From assembly GCF_963548695.1 (NCBI RefSeq), contig NZ_CAUUWA010000080.1, positions 1 to 9,209 of the forward strand: 9,209 nt of DNA. Reading direction: 5' to 3'. Shown here in pieces: positions 1 through 6,801 of this stretch (the stretch's first letter is position 1; each line of letters opens with the position of its first letter). A program made the translations under genes and the position numbers. The stretch comes from an uncultured Fretibacterium sp. (lineage in GTDB: Bacteria > Synergistota > Synergistia > Synergistales > Aminobacteriaceae). Under the pieces are notes generated by a model, which had not been told where the DNA came from, made no database searches, and was given only the letters and a program-made list of their open reading frames with translations.

Positions 1-20
1 TTCCCGACGGCCTCCACCAT
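1..20 (-). CDS. Possible 5' end of a further gene downstream of moaB (partial, uncertain)
   Basis: On the minus strand, the frame after the moaB stop stays open to the window edge and reads like coding sequence (residues IDGNLIHLDMVEAVG). The only ATG in it lies at 18-20 and has no visible Shine-Dalgarno site. No gene could start between the moaB stop and this ATG in that frame with a standard start codon. If real, it would be the next member of the operon, cut by the window. I cannot name a family from so few residues. Confidence 0.2.
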
Positions 21-71
21 GTCCAGATGGATGAGGTTGCCGTCGATGCTCCCCGAACCGGCCGACGACCC

Positions 72-575
72 TTAGGATGTATGGCTCTGTGCCGCACAGT
101 CGGCCGGTCCGCCGCGGAGCATCTCCAGTCCGTGTTCGAGGGCGGGGAGGACGGCCTCCAGGTTTTCGATCGCCGCCTTGGGGCTGCCGGGCAGGTTCAC
201 GATCAAGGTCCCCCCGCGAATCCCCGCGGCGCCGCGCGAGAGCATCCCCCGCGGCGTCACCTTCAAGCTCGCCGCGCGCATGGCCTCCGGGATCCCCGGG
301 ACCATCCGCGTACAGGCCCGCTCGGTCGCCTCGGGCGTCACGTCGCGCGGGGAGAACCCCGTCCCTCCGGTCGTGAGGACGAGCGCGACATTCCGCTCGT
401 CCGCGAGCCGGACGAGCGCCCGCTCGATCTCCCCGGCCTCGTCGGGGACGATCTCCCTGTGCACGATGTCGTAACCCCGCTCCTTCAAGAGCGCCTCGAT
501 CCTCGGGCCGCTTCCGTCGGCGCGCTCGCCGCGCGACCCCCTGTCGCTCACCGTCACCACCGCAGCCGTAAACAT
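72..575 (-). CDS. moaB: MoaB/Mog-type molybdopterin adenylyltransferase
   Basis: This 167-residue protein matches the usual length of Mog/MoaB, the enzyme family that adenylates molybdopterin with MgATP before metal insertion. Visible signatures are VSDR at residues 9-12, the TTGGTG loop at 68-73 followed by SPRDVTPEAT, and NLPGSP at 127-132; these glycine-rich loops bind pterin and nucleotide in the MoCF_biosynth fold. The start at 575 was chosen over an in-frame ATG at 611 because a strong GGGAGGAGG site lies 6 bases before it and because family members begin just before the first beta strand. It is the last complete gene of the operon, 82 bases after modC. I cannot separate Mog from MoaB by sequence alone, so the symbol is a family label. 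It acts in the cytoplasm. Confidence 0.9.
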   Translation of the reverse strand: MFTAAVVTVSDRGSRGERADGSGPRIEALLKERGYDIVHREIVPDEAGEIERALVRLADERNVALVLTTGGTGFSPRDVTPEATERACTRMVPGIPEAMRAASLKVTPRGMLSRGAAGIRGGTLIVNLPGSPKAAIENLEAVLPALEHGLEMLRGGPADCAAQSHTS

Positions 576-657
576 GCCGTTCCTCCTCCCGTCCCTGCAG
601 CCGTCTCTCAAGGACAGCCATTTCTCGAGGGCAGCCGCCCCCCGACAAAGTCAAAAA

Positions 658-1731
658 CTACCGCCGAAGCAGAAGGACGTCCTCGGGGTCGACCGAGACC
701 GTGATCCTCTCGCCGGCCCTCGGCAGGGGGATCCCGGCCCCCGCCTCCATCCGCAGCGGGGCCGCGTCCGGCCCGCCCTCCTCGGGCTGGAGCAGCAGCG
801 TCGTGCGGTCCAGGTCCTCGAGGACCCGTGCGACGAGGCAGGGGATCCGATTCCCGTCCCCCTCCGCCATCGGACGGAGGCGGTGCGCGTGAATCCCGGC
901 GAAGGCCGCCTCCTCGCCGACCGGTTCGGCGCAGGCAAGACGAACCCCCCAGTCGGGGACGAAAACTTCGCGCGGCCGGCCGCCTCGCTCCGCCGAGGCG
1001 AGGTTCCTGCAGCCGCACAGCCGCGCCGCCCTCAGTGTCCGGGGGGCGCCGAGAAAGTCGGAGACGGAGACGGGGGGATCGACCTCGCCGGTCTCCATCA
1101 CGCACACCCGGCTGCAGTTTCGGACCACCTCGGAACGGTCGTGCGAAACCCACAGGAGCGTCCCCGGGAAGAGCGAAAGCGTGTCGGCGAGCTCCAGCTC
1201 CAGCTGCCATTTCAGATAGCTGTCGAGCGCCGAGAAGGGCTCGTCCAGAAGGATCGCCTCGGGTTCCGAGGCCAGGATGCGCGCCAGGGCCACGCGCTGC
1301 TGCTGTCCCCCGGAGAGCTGGGAGGGGTACTTGCGCTCGAGCCCCTTCAGGTGAAGCCGCTCGATGTACTTCATCGCGGCGTCGCGGCGTTTTTTCCGCG
1401 TCCCTCCCGCCCCTTCGCGAGGGATGCGGGCGCCGACGGCGATGTTCTGCAGGGCGGTCATGTTGGGGAAGAGCGCGTATTGCTGGAACAGGTAGCCCAC
1501 CCTGCGCTGCCGGGGGGGCAGGTCGACGCCGGCACGGCTGTCGAACAGCACGCGGCCGTTCAGGACGATGCGCCCCTCGTCCGGGCGCTCTATCCCCGCG
1601 ACGCACCGCAGGGTCAGGCTTTTGCCGCAGCCGGAGGCTCCCAGAAGGGCCAATGCCTCGTTTCCGGCCTCGAAACGGGCGTTCAGGCGGAAATTTCCAT
1701 AGTCCTTCTTGACGGACACGGACAGGCTCAT
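658..1731 (-). CDS. modC: Molybdate ABC transporter ATP-binding protein ModC
   Basis: This 357-residue ABC ATPase would power molybdate uptake through ModB. The nucleotide-binding domain shows Walker A GASGCGKS (31-38), the Q-loop glutamine near 83-84, the signature LSGGQQQR (139-146), Walker B AILLDEP (159-165), the D-loop SALD (167-170) and the switch histidine H197 in SHD. The region after about residue 230 is an accessory domain; residues about 293-356 look like a degenerate TOBE/MOP oxyanion-sensing domain. Total length is close to classical ModC. The ATG at 1731 follows a GGAGGGGGGAG site and lies 25 bases after the modB stop, so the two are surely co-transcribed. Substrate assignment rests on the neighbours modA and modB and on the Moco genes around it; tungstate transport is not excluded. 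Confidence 0.93.
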   Translation of the reverse strand: MSLSVSVKKDYGNFRLNARFEAGNEALALLGASGCGKSLTLRCVAGIERPDEGRIVLNGRVLFDSRAGVDLPPRQRRVGYLFQQYALFPNMTALQNIAVGARIPREGAGGTRKKRRDAAMKYIERLHLKGLERKYPSQLSGGQQQRVALARILASEPEAILLDEPFSALDSYLKWQLELELADTLSLFPGTLLWVSHDRSEVVRNCSRVCVMETGEVDPPVSVSDFLGAPRTLRAARLCGCRNLASAERGGRPREVFVPDWGVRLACAEPVGEEAAFAGIHAHRLRPMAEGDGNRIPCLVARVLEDLDRTTLLLQPEEGGPDAAPLRMEAGAGIPLPRAGERITVSVDPEDVLLLRR

Positions 1732-1756
1732 CGCGCTCCCCCCTCCGGCCGGGCCG

Positions 1757-2431
1757 CTATCTCGCCCATGACCGTACCTCCCTGCGCCGCTCCAGAAGGT
1801 TCACGGCCATGAGCACCGCGAAGGAGATCCCGATGTTCACCCAGACCCACCGGAGGGCCATGGCGTCGTCGTTCGTCCGCCAGAGCTGGTACACGGTCGT
1901 GGAGATCGTTGCCGTCCTCCCCGGCGTGTAGCCCGCGATCATGCTGGTGGCCCCGTACTCGCCCAGTGCCCGCGCAAAGGAGAGCACCATCCCGGCAAGG
2001 AGCCCCTGCCTGCAGCAGGGCATCCGGATGCGCCAGAAGATGACTGTATCGGAGAGCCCGAGCGTCCGGCCCGCCTGAGCCAGGGTCTCGTCGAAGGACT
2101 CGAAGGCGCCGCGTGCGGTGCGGTACATCAGCGGAAAGGCCACGACCGTGGTGGCGAACACGGCCGACCACCAGTTCATGACCAGGCGGAGCGCGAAGTG
2201 CTCCAGCACCCACGCGCCCAGGACCCGGCGCGGACCCAGAAGGCACAAAAGCAGATAGCCGACGACCGTGGGCGGCAGCACCAGCGGAAGGGTCAGGACG
2301 ACGTCCAGGGCCCCCTTGACGAGCCGGGGCAGGCGGGCGATGTAATACGCCGCCGCGATGCCCAGGAAAAAGGAGAGCACCGTCGAGATCGCGGCGATGC
2401 GCAGAGAGTTGTAAAGAGGGTACCAATCCAA
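1757..2431 (-). CDS. modB: Molybdate ABC transporter permease ModB
   Basis: This 224-residue inner-membrane permease forms the molybdate channel as a homodimer with ModC. It has about five to six hydrophobic segments (about 12-30, 42-66, 84-104, 142-157, 196-213). The family hallmark LPLVLPPTVVGYLLL is at 48-62. The cytoplasmic EAA-like coupling loop falls around 119-138, followed by SFARALGEYGATSMIAGYTPG at 151-171, which is very typical of ModB. The start is a TTG at 2429-2431, supported by a GGGGGAGG site 8 bases upstream and by the canonical N-terminal length; no nearby ATG is better. A terminator-like hairpin lies directly before its ribosome binding site, so expression probably depends on readthrough from modA. 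Confidence 0.93.
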   Translation of the reverse strand: MDWYPLYNSLRIAAISTVLSFFLGIAAAYYIARLPRLVKGALDVVLTLPLVLPPTVVGYLLLCLLGPRRVLGAWVLEHFALRLVMNWWSAVFATTVVAFPLMYRTARGAFESFDETLAQAGRTLGLSDTVIFWRIRMPCCRQGLLAGMVLSFARALGEYGATSMIAGYTPGRTATISTTVYQLWRTNDDAMALRWVWVNIGISFAVLMAVNLLERRREVRSWAR

Positions 2432-2454
2432 GGCGAGAGCCTCCCCCGTATCGT

Positions 2455-2484
2455 AAAAAGCGGGCGGACGCGCAGTCCGCCCGC
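2455..2484 (-). terminator. Rho-independent terminator between modA and modB
   Basis: A perfect 10-bp GC-rich stem (2460-2469 with 2475-2484) and a 5-base loop GCGCA is followed on the minus strand by five T residues (2459-2455). It sits 110 bases after the modA stop and only 24 bases before the modB start. Its place inside the operon suggests partial termination, leaving more modA than modBC message. The structure is seen directly; the regulatory effect is inferred. Confidence 0.75.
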
Positions 2485-2508
2485 CCGTTTCAAATAAGAG
2501 TGCAACTA

Positions 2509-2555
2509 CTCGCCATTCAAATTACGACTCCAGGTCGTCTTGTGGGCAAGGCGAG
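2509..2555. repeat. Nested inverted repeat between modA and modB (REP-like)
   Basis: An outer pair CTCGCC (2509-2514) / GGCGAG (2550-2555) encloses an inner hairpin ACGAC (2524-2528), loop TCCAG, GTCGT (2534-2538). The surrounding bases are less GC-rich than the flanking genes and show no coding signal. The layout resembles short intergenic palindromic repeats that occur in many copies in a genome. No second copy exists in this window, so repeat status is inferred. Confidence 0.4.
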
Positions 2556-2593
2556 CAAAGACAACGAAGCCTACACGTGATTTGGAACCGTGA

Positions 2594-3385
2594 TCAGCGG
2601 ATGACAGCGAAGCCCACGGCCTCGAAGACCTTCGCGCACTCCGGCGTCCGCAGGAATTCCAGGAACTTCTTCGCGGCCTCGGGATGCTTGCCGGACTTCA
2701 TCACCGCGGCGGGGTAGACGACCGGCGTCTTGAGGGTCCCCTCGGGAGCCGGGGCGACGACGGTCAGCCCCGCGGAGGCGGCGTCCGTCGCGTAGATGAC
2801 GCCGCAGTCCGCCGCGCCCTCCTGCACCTGCGTGGTGACCTCCTTGACGTTGCTCCCGAAGGTGATCTTCTTCTGTATCCCGTCCCAGAGCCCCATGTTG
2901 GTGAAGATCTCGCGCGAATACTGCCCGACGGGGACGTCGTCGTTCCCCAGCGCGACCAGGTGCACCGCATCCGTCCCCACGTCCTTGAAGTCCTTCACGC
3001 CGGCGGGGTTGCCCTTGGGGACGACCAGCACCACGCGGTTCTCCAGCAGGTTGATACGCGTGCCCTCGAGGACGAAATCCAGCTTCTTCTCGTTCTTGTC
3101 GGACGCGATGTCCAGCTGGTTCATCTGCTTTTGCGATGCGGAGATGAAGAGGTCGCAGACGGCCCCTTCCTCGATCTGGGTCTTGAGCGTCCCGGACGAA
3201 TCGAAGTTGAACGTCAGCTTCACGTTCGGCTCGGCCTTCCTGTAGAGCTCGGCGATCTGCGTGAGGGTCTCCGTCATGGAGGCCGCCCCGAAGACCACCA
3301 GCTCCGCCGGCTCCGCGGCCACAGCACGACCGGCGGCGAAAAACACGGACAACAGCAAAAGCGCGCATACAGCAAATTCCTTCAT
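2594..3385 (-). CDS. modA: Molybdate ABC transporter substrate-binding protein ModA
   Basis: This 263-residue exported binding protein captures molybdate and delivers it to ModBC. Residues 1-24 form a signal peptide (KEF, then a hydrophobic run, then AVAA before EPAEL). The mature part has the ModA pattern: FGAASMTETL (32-41), where Ser36 should contact the oxyanion; FDSSGTL (61-67), with a second ligand serine; EEGAVCDLFISAS (72-84); NDDVPVGQY (148-156); and CGVIYATDA (194-202), where the tyrosine matches the ligand tyrosine of the family. There is no lipobox cysteine at the cleavage site, so it is probably soluble in a periplasm. The ATG at 3385 follows AAGGAGG with 9 to 10 bases of spacing. 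It is preceded by a double hairpin and followed by an intrinsic terminator. Confidence 0.94.
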   Translation of the reverse strand: MKEFAVCALLLLSVFFAAGRAVAAEPAELVVFGAASMTETLTQIAELYRKAEPNVKLTFNFDSSGTLKTQIEEGAVCDLFISASQKQMNQLDIASDKNEKKLDFVLEGTRINLLENRVVLVVPKGNPAGVKDFKDVGTDAVHLVALGNDDVPVGQYSREIFTNMGLWDGIQKKITFGSNVKEVTTQVQEGAADCGVIYATDAASAGLTVVAPAPEGTLKTPVVYPAAVMKSGKHPEAAKKFLEFLRTPECAKVFEAVGFAVIR

Positions 3386-3411
3386 TGAAAAAAACCTCCT
3401 TAAAACAACCC

Positions 3412-3455
3412 TACGGGGCTCCGCCCCGTACCCCGCGAGGGGACGCGTCCCCTCG
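3412..3455. repeat. Double palindromic hairpin upstream of modA
   Basis: Two perfect hairpins lie side by side in the 81-base gap before modA. The first pairs TACGGGGC (3412-3419) with GCCCCGTA (3423-3430) around a 3-base loop. The second is an uninterrupted 20-bp palindrome at 3436-3455 centred on ACGCGT. No U-tract follows in either direction, so neither is a standard terminator. The paired GC-rich palindromes resemble dispersed REP-type elements, which often stabilise or terminate messages inside operons. A role in separating modA expression from the genes before it is inferred. Confidence 0.6.
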
Positions 3456-3466
3456 ACCCCATTGCG

Positions 3467-4462
3467 CTACATCAGTCCACCCTCGCCCAGGGAGACGATG
3501 TGTTCGCGCGTCACCCGAACCCCTGCGGCCACCAAAGGCAGCACGAGGTCGAACGCCGTCGTCTTTGCGTACATCACGCAGCCCGGCAGTCCCATGACGG
3601 GCACGCCGTCGCGAAAGTATCCCATCAGCAACATCGCCCCCGGGAGCACCGGCGCACCGTAGGACACGATCTCGGCCCCGGATACCTTGACGGCTCCGGG
3701 CGTGTTGTCGTCCGGATCCACGCTCATGCCCCCCGTGCAGAGGATGAGGTCCACGCCCTCGTCCCGGGCGGCCCGGATCGCTGCGGCGATGTTCTCCACT
3801 CCGTCGTCCACCACCCGGTGAAACGCCCTCTCCATGCCGTGGCGTTTCAGTTTCTCCTCGATCACGGGCGTGAAGGTGTCTCTGATCCTGCCGTGGTAGA
3901 CCTCGCTCCCCGTGGTGACGATCCCCGCGCGCTTCAGCCGGTAGGGCAGGAGCTCCAGCAGCGGCTTGGGGCCGGCGGCCCGGCTTGCCTCCTCCAGCTT
4001 GCGCTCCTCGATCACCAGGGGGATCGCGCGCATCCCGGCCAGCCGGGTTCCCGCCGAGACGTGGGTGTCCCCCCGCTTCGTCGCAATCATCATCTCGCCC
4101 GCGCCGTTGACCGCTCGGAGGCGGGCCGAGTCCACGCGGAACAGCCCGTCGGTCTCCGCCACGAGCTCGATCTTGCCCTCACGAACCTCCGTGGGGCGCA
4201 TATGGTCGTTCCTGCAGAGGGCGCAGAGGCGCTGCGCCGCGTCGTCCTCGTGCAGCATCCCCTCCCCGAGCTCCCAGACGTAGACGTGCTCCTTGCCCAT
4301 GGAGAGCAAAACGGGGATGTCCTCCTCCCGTATCACGTGTCCCTTGCGGAACTGGGCTCCCTTGAAACCGGCCGTCCCCGCCGCCTCGTCTCCCTTGACT
4401 ATTCGCGTTACGTCATGGCAGAGCACCTGCCCCACCGCGTCCCGAACCTTAATCCGCTCCAT
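3467..4462 (-). CDS. MoeA-like molybdopterin-binding protein
   Basis: This 331-residue protein carries a MoCF_biosynth (MoeA/Mog-type) domain in its second half. Diagnostic pieces are VTTGSEVYHGRIRDTF (182-197), LILCTGGMSVDPDDNTPG (239-256) and GLPGCVMY (291-298). MoeA family members insert molybdate into adenylated molybdopterin. The protein is about 80 residues shorter than classical MoeA (about 410), and its first 170 residues do not show clear MoeA domain I/II motifs, so I give no symbol. Residues 80-87 contain CxxC plus a nearby His, a possible metal site of unknown meaning. The ATG at 4462 lies 2 bases after the MOSC stop, with a GGGAG site inside the end of that gene, so translation is likely coupled. 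The context (MOSC upstream, modABC and mog downstream) supports a role in metal insertion or cofactor handling. Confidence 0.85.
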   Translation of the reverse strand: MERIKVRDAVGQVLCHDVTRIVKGDEAAGTAGFKGAQFRKGHVIREEDIPVLLSMGKEHVYVWELGEGMLHEDDAAQRLCALCRNDHMRPTEVREGKIELVAETDGLFRVDSARLRAVNGAGEMMIATKRGDTHVSAGTRLAGMRAIPLVIEERKLEEASRAAGPKPLLELLPYRLKRAGIVTTGSEVYHGRIRDTFTPVIEEKLKRHGMERAFHRVVDDGVENIAAAIRAARDEGVDLILCTGGMSVDPDDNTPGAVKVSGAEIVSYGAPVLPGAMLLMGYFRDGVPVMGLPGCVMYAKTTAFDLVLPLVAAGVRVTREHIVSLGEGGLM

Positions 4463-4464
4463 CT

Positions 4465-4935
4465 TTACTCCCTGCCTCCGCAGTGTCGCTCAGGATTCCA
4501 GTCCAGGATTTCAATCGGGTCTCCCTTGCGGACGATTCCCTCGCGGATCACGATGACGAAAATTCCCTCCGTGGGCATGACGCAGTGCCCCGCCGCCCTC
4601 TGGATGGCACAGCCGTCGTTGTGGCATCGCTTGCCGATCTGGGTGACCTCCACCTCGGCCTCGCCGATTCGGAGGTGCGTCCCGACGGGAAGCGCCTTCA
4701 GATCGATTCCCTCGGTGTTGATGTTCTCCGCGAAGGCCCCGGCCGTCAGGGGCAGGGAGCACACGGCGCGCATCGTGTCGACGCTCTCCTCCGCCAGCAT
4801 GCTGATCTGGCGGTGCCAGTTCCCCGCGTGAGCGTCGCCCTCGATGCCGTGATCCCGGACCAGACGTATCAGGGGAACCTCGCTCTTCCTCGTTCCCTTC
4901 GCCGTGCTGATGTTCACGCTCGTCACGCTGGGCAC
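4465..4935 (-). CDS. Stand-alone MOSC-domain protein
   Basis: This 156-residue protein consists of a single MOSC domain, the fold found at the C terminus of Moco sulfurases and in small proteins thought to bind or carry sulfur or molybdenum-cofactor ligands. Typical residues are GIEGDAHAG (30-38), WHRQISML (40-47), GAFAENI (66-72) and the cysteine cluster CHNDGC (104-109) with C118; the first cysteine of that cluster is the usual candidate nucleophile. The start is a GTG at 4933-4935, with GAGGAGGG 6 bases upstream; the frame is open further upstream but that part is not domain-like. It overlaps the end of moaC by 13 bases and ends 2 bases before the next gene. In some clostridia this domain is fused to a Mog domain; here Mog is a separate gene at the operon end. 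Confidence 0.88.
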   Translation of the reverse strand: MPSVTSVNISTAKGTRKSEVPLIRLVRDHGIEGDAHAGNWHRQISMLAEESVDTMRAVCSLPLTAGAFAENINTEGIDLKALPVGTHLRIGEAEVEVTQIGKRCHNDGCAIQRAAGHCVMPTEGIFVIVIREGIVRKGDPIEILDWNPERHCGGRE

Positions 4936-5474
4936 GCCGTTCCCTCCTCGATCCAAGGATCCCCGCCGGCCCGATAGTCCCCGCTGCGTCCTCCGGACTT
5001 GCTCAGCAGGCGGATTTCTCCGATGCGGATGTCCCTCTGCACGGCCTTGCACATGTCGTAGATCGTCAGGGCCGCCACGGACACGCCCGTCAGAGCCTCC
5101 ATCTCGACCCCGGTGCGCTCACGGCATCGCACCGTGCAGGCGATATCGACGCCGCATCGGCCGCCGTTCCGAAAAAAACGGAACCGGATGTCCACCCCCG
5201 TCAGCATGAGGGGATGACACATCGGGATCAGGTCGGAGGTCCTCTTCGCGGCCATGATCCCCGCCACCTGGGCCACGGCCAGGACGTCCCCCTTCCCGAT
5301 CCGCCCCTCCTCGATCCGCCGCAGCGTGTCCTCGTTCAGGTGGACGGTCCCGGCGGCGCACGCGATGCGCTCGGTCTCCGACTTGTCCGAGACGTCCACC
5401 ATCCGCGCCCGCCCTTCGTCGTTGAAGTGCGTCAGATCAGAGTGCGTCAAAGCGTCCTGTCCCGGCCTTTCCAT
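4923..5474 (-). CDS. moaC: Cyclic pyranopterin monophosphate synthase MoaC
   Basis: MoaC completes the first phase of Moco synthesis by turning the MoaA product (3',8-cyclo-GTP) into cyclic pyranopterin monophosphate. The core is very well conserved: MVDVSDK (25-31), KGDV (61-64) with catalytic Lys61, AAKRTSDLIPMCHPLML (75-91), TGVEMEALTGVSVAALTIYDMCKAVQ (121-146) with the Asp140/Lys143 pair, and the KSGGRSGDY tail (159-167). The frame stays open to 5708 and overlaps moaA, but homology begins only near DLTHFNDEG. I chose the ATG at 5474 (183 residues); an ATG at 5513 (196 residues) is the alternative, and neither has an ideally spaced ribosome site, although GGGAGGA lies 16 bases before 5474. 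It follows moaA by 77 bases and overlaps the MOSC gene by 13. Confidence 0.92.
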   Translation of the reverse strand: MERPGQDALTHSDLTHFNDEGRARMVDVSDKSETERIACAAGTVHLNEDTLRRIEEGRIGKGDVLAVAQVAGIMAAKRTSDLIPMCHPLMLTGVDIRFRFFRNGGRCGVDIACTVRCRERTGVEMEALTGVSVAALTIYDMCKAVQRDIRIGEIRLLSKSGGRSGDYRAGGDPWIEEGTACPA

Positions 5475-5551
5475 GTCTCGATCGTCCCGTTCCTCCCGCC
5501 TGCCGTCTTCCATATCCCTATCAGCCTTCCATATAGCAGGTATCCGCCGCG

Positions 5552-6496
5552 TCAGCCTCCGATTCGGTTCATCGGGCGGGCACTTCGGCTGCCCAGGCGC
5601 TCCATCTCGTGCTGGAGGGGCTTTTGCAGAATCCCACCTCGAATGGCCCGGAACAGGGCCTCGCCCCTCAGTCCCTTCAGCGGGATCTCCGCCTCGGAGT
5701 GGAGGCACGGCTTCAGCTTTCCGTCAGCCGTGACCCGTATCCGGTTGCACTCCGAACAGAACTTGTGGCTGAGCGGCCGGATCAGCCCCACCGTCCCCGC
5801 GTAGCCCGGAATCCGATAGCGGGCCGCCACGCCGTCCGCATCCGTAGGTCTCAGGTCCGGACAGGTCTCGAGCACCCGGCTTCCCCCGACGAAACGGGAG
5901 CGGTCCCAGTCCGCGCACTCCCCGATGGGCATCAGCTCGATAAAGCGCACCTCGACGGGACGCTCCCGGGTGAGGGCCACGAAATCGGGGATCTCGTCGT
6001 CGTTGACACCCCCCATCAGCACCACGTTGAACTTGAGGCGGCCGAATCCCGCGCGGAGCGCCGCGTCGACGCCCTCCAGCACGTCGGTCAGGGAGCCGCG
6101 CCGGGTTAGGGATGCAAAACGCTCCGGCCTCAGCGTGTCGAGGCTGACATTGAGACGGTTCACCCCGGCCTCTCGGAGAGGGTGTGCGAGGCCCTCCAGC
6201 AGGGAGCCGTTCGTGGTTAGGCAGAGCTCCTCGATGTCGCCGATCTCCGCGATGCCACGGCAGATGTCCAGTATACCGCGCCGCACCAGAGGCTCTCCGC
6301 CCGTGACGCGCACCTTGCGCACCCCGCACCGGGCTGACTGGGCGGCCACGTCGACACACTCCTCGACCGACAGGACCTCCGAATGGTCCTTCTTGGGCAC
6401 TCCCGAGTCCGGCATGCAGTAGATGCAGCGGTAATTGCAGAGGTCGGTCACGGAAAGCCGCAGATAGTCAATTCTTCGTCCGTATGCGTCATTCAC
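5552..6496 (-). CDS. moaA: GTP 3',8-cyclase MoaA (radical SAM)
   Basis: MoaA is the radical SAM enzyme that rearranges GTP in the first committed step of Moco synthesis. This copy has 314 residues, near the family norm. The SAM-binding [4Fe-4S] motif CxxxCxxC is at C20, C24 and C27, followed by GGEPL (66-70) and the TTNG strand (94-97). The second, substrate-binding cluster is formed by C247, C250 and C264 within FCSECNRIRVTADG and KPCL. The protein ends in the conserved Gly-Gly that is needed for catalysis in characterised MoaA. The start is a GTG at 6494-6496, with GGGGGAGG about 5 bases upstream; MNDAYGRRIDYLR is the expected N terminus. It is the first gene of the operon, about 70 bases downstream of a strong promoter candidate. 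Confidence 0.96.
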   Translation of the reverse strand: MNDAYGRRIDYLRLSVTDLCNYRCIYCMPDSGVPKKDHSEVLSVEECVDVAAQSARCGVRKVRVTGGEPLVRRGILDICRGIAEIGDIEELCLTTNGSLLEGLAHPLREAGVNRLNVSLDTLRPERFASLTRRGSLTDVLEGVDAALRAGFGRLKFNVVLMGGVNDDEIPDFVALTRERPVEVRFIELMPIGECADWDRSRFVGGSRVLETCPDLRPTDADGVAARYRIPGYAGTVGLIRPLSHKFCSECNRIRVTADGKLKPCLHSEAEIPLKGLRGEALFRAIRGGILQKPLQHEMERLGSRSARPMNRIGG

Positions 6497-6510
6497 GGCC
6501 TCCTCCCCCT

Positions 6511-6530
6511 CGTCCCCTCACGCGGAGACG
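6511..6530 (-). promoter_or_regulatory. Small hairpin in the moaA leader
   Basis: In the leader RNA, CGTCTCC can pair with GGGGACG (7 bp with one G-U) around a 6-base loop, just before the moaA ribosome binding site. It is too small to be a Moco-type riboswitch. An effect on initiation is possible but unproven. Confidence 0.3.
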
Positions 6531-6572
6531 TCAAGTTATTTCCCAAAACAAATCGAAACGCCTCATTTTTGA

Positions 6573-6601
6573 AGCATAGGGGAAAAACGGAGAGTTGTCA
6601 A
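6573..6601 (-). promoter_or_regulatory. Sigma-70-type promoter of the moa-mod operon
   Basis: On the minus strand a perfect TTGACA -35 box (6601-6596) is followed, after exactly 17 bases, by TATGCT (6578-6573) as the -10 box. It lies in the AT-richer divergent gap and points at moaA, giving a leader of about 70 bases. No ModE-like palindrome was recognised near it. Confidence 0.75.
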
Positions 6602-6643
6602 ATTGAAAAGAAAGCCCTGCGGGAAAAAGAGGAAAAGCCTTCA

Positions 6644-6663
6644 ATGGATGCAGATGGATGCAG
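6644..6663. repeat. Tandem 10-bp direct repeat in the divergent intergenic region
   Basis: ATGGATGCAG occurs twice in perfect tandem at 6644-6653 and 6654-6663. It lies between the two divergent promoter regions, about 40 bases upstream of the operon -35 box. It could be a regulator site or chance slippage. Confidence 0.45.
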
Positions 6664-6741
6664 AAGGTGCGTCACGAAAGAGCTGCATCTGAACGGATGG
6701 TTTCATGCCGGTGCAAAACCGATGTCGAATATAAAATTGGA

Positions 6742-6747
6742 TATAAT
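6742..6747 (+). promoter_or_regulatory. Possible -10 box for the peroxiredoxin-like gene
   Basis: A perfect TATAAT lies 55 bases before the ATG at 6802, in AT-rich sequence. I see no good -35 box at 16 to 18 bases upstream, so an activator or another sigma factor might be involved. A 12-bp A6T6 palindrome (6769-6780) and the strong AAGGAGGAG ribosome site (6785-6793) follow. Confidence 0.4.
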
Positions 6748-6801
6748 TATGTTGGAGGCCGTTCGAGGAAAAAATTTTTTATGTAAGGAGGAGGCTGGAA
6801 G

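Noticed and set aside
574..1812. Long plus-strand open frame of 412 codons opposite modC
   Set aside because: It is the antisense shadow of the well-supported modC gene; its composition is Arg/Pro/Gly-rich without family motifs.
3500..4831. Long plus-strand open frame opposite the moeA-like and MOSC genes
   Set aside because: It is an antisense shadow in GC-rich DNA; the minus-strand genes have motifs and ribosome sites, and this frame has none.
6497..6572. Moco riboswitch in the moaA leader
   Set aside because: The leader of about 70 bases is too short and has only one small hairpin, unlike the multi-helix Moco RNA motif.
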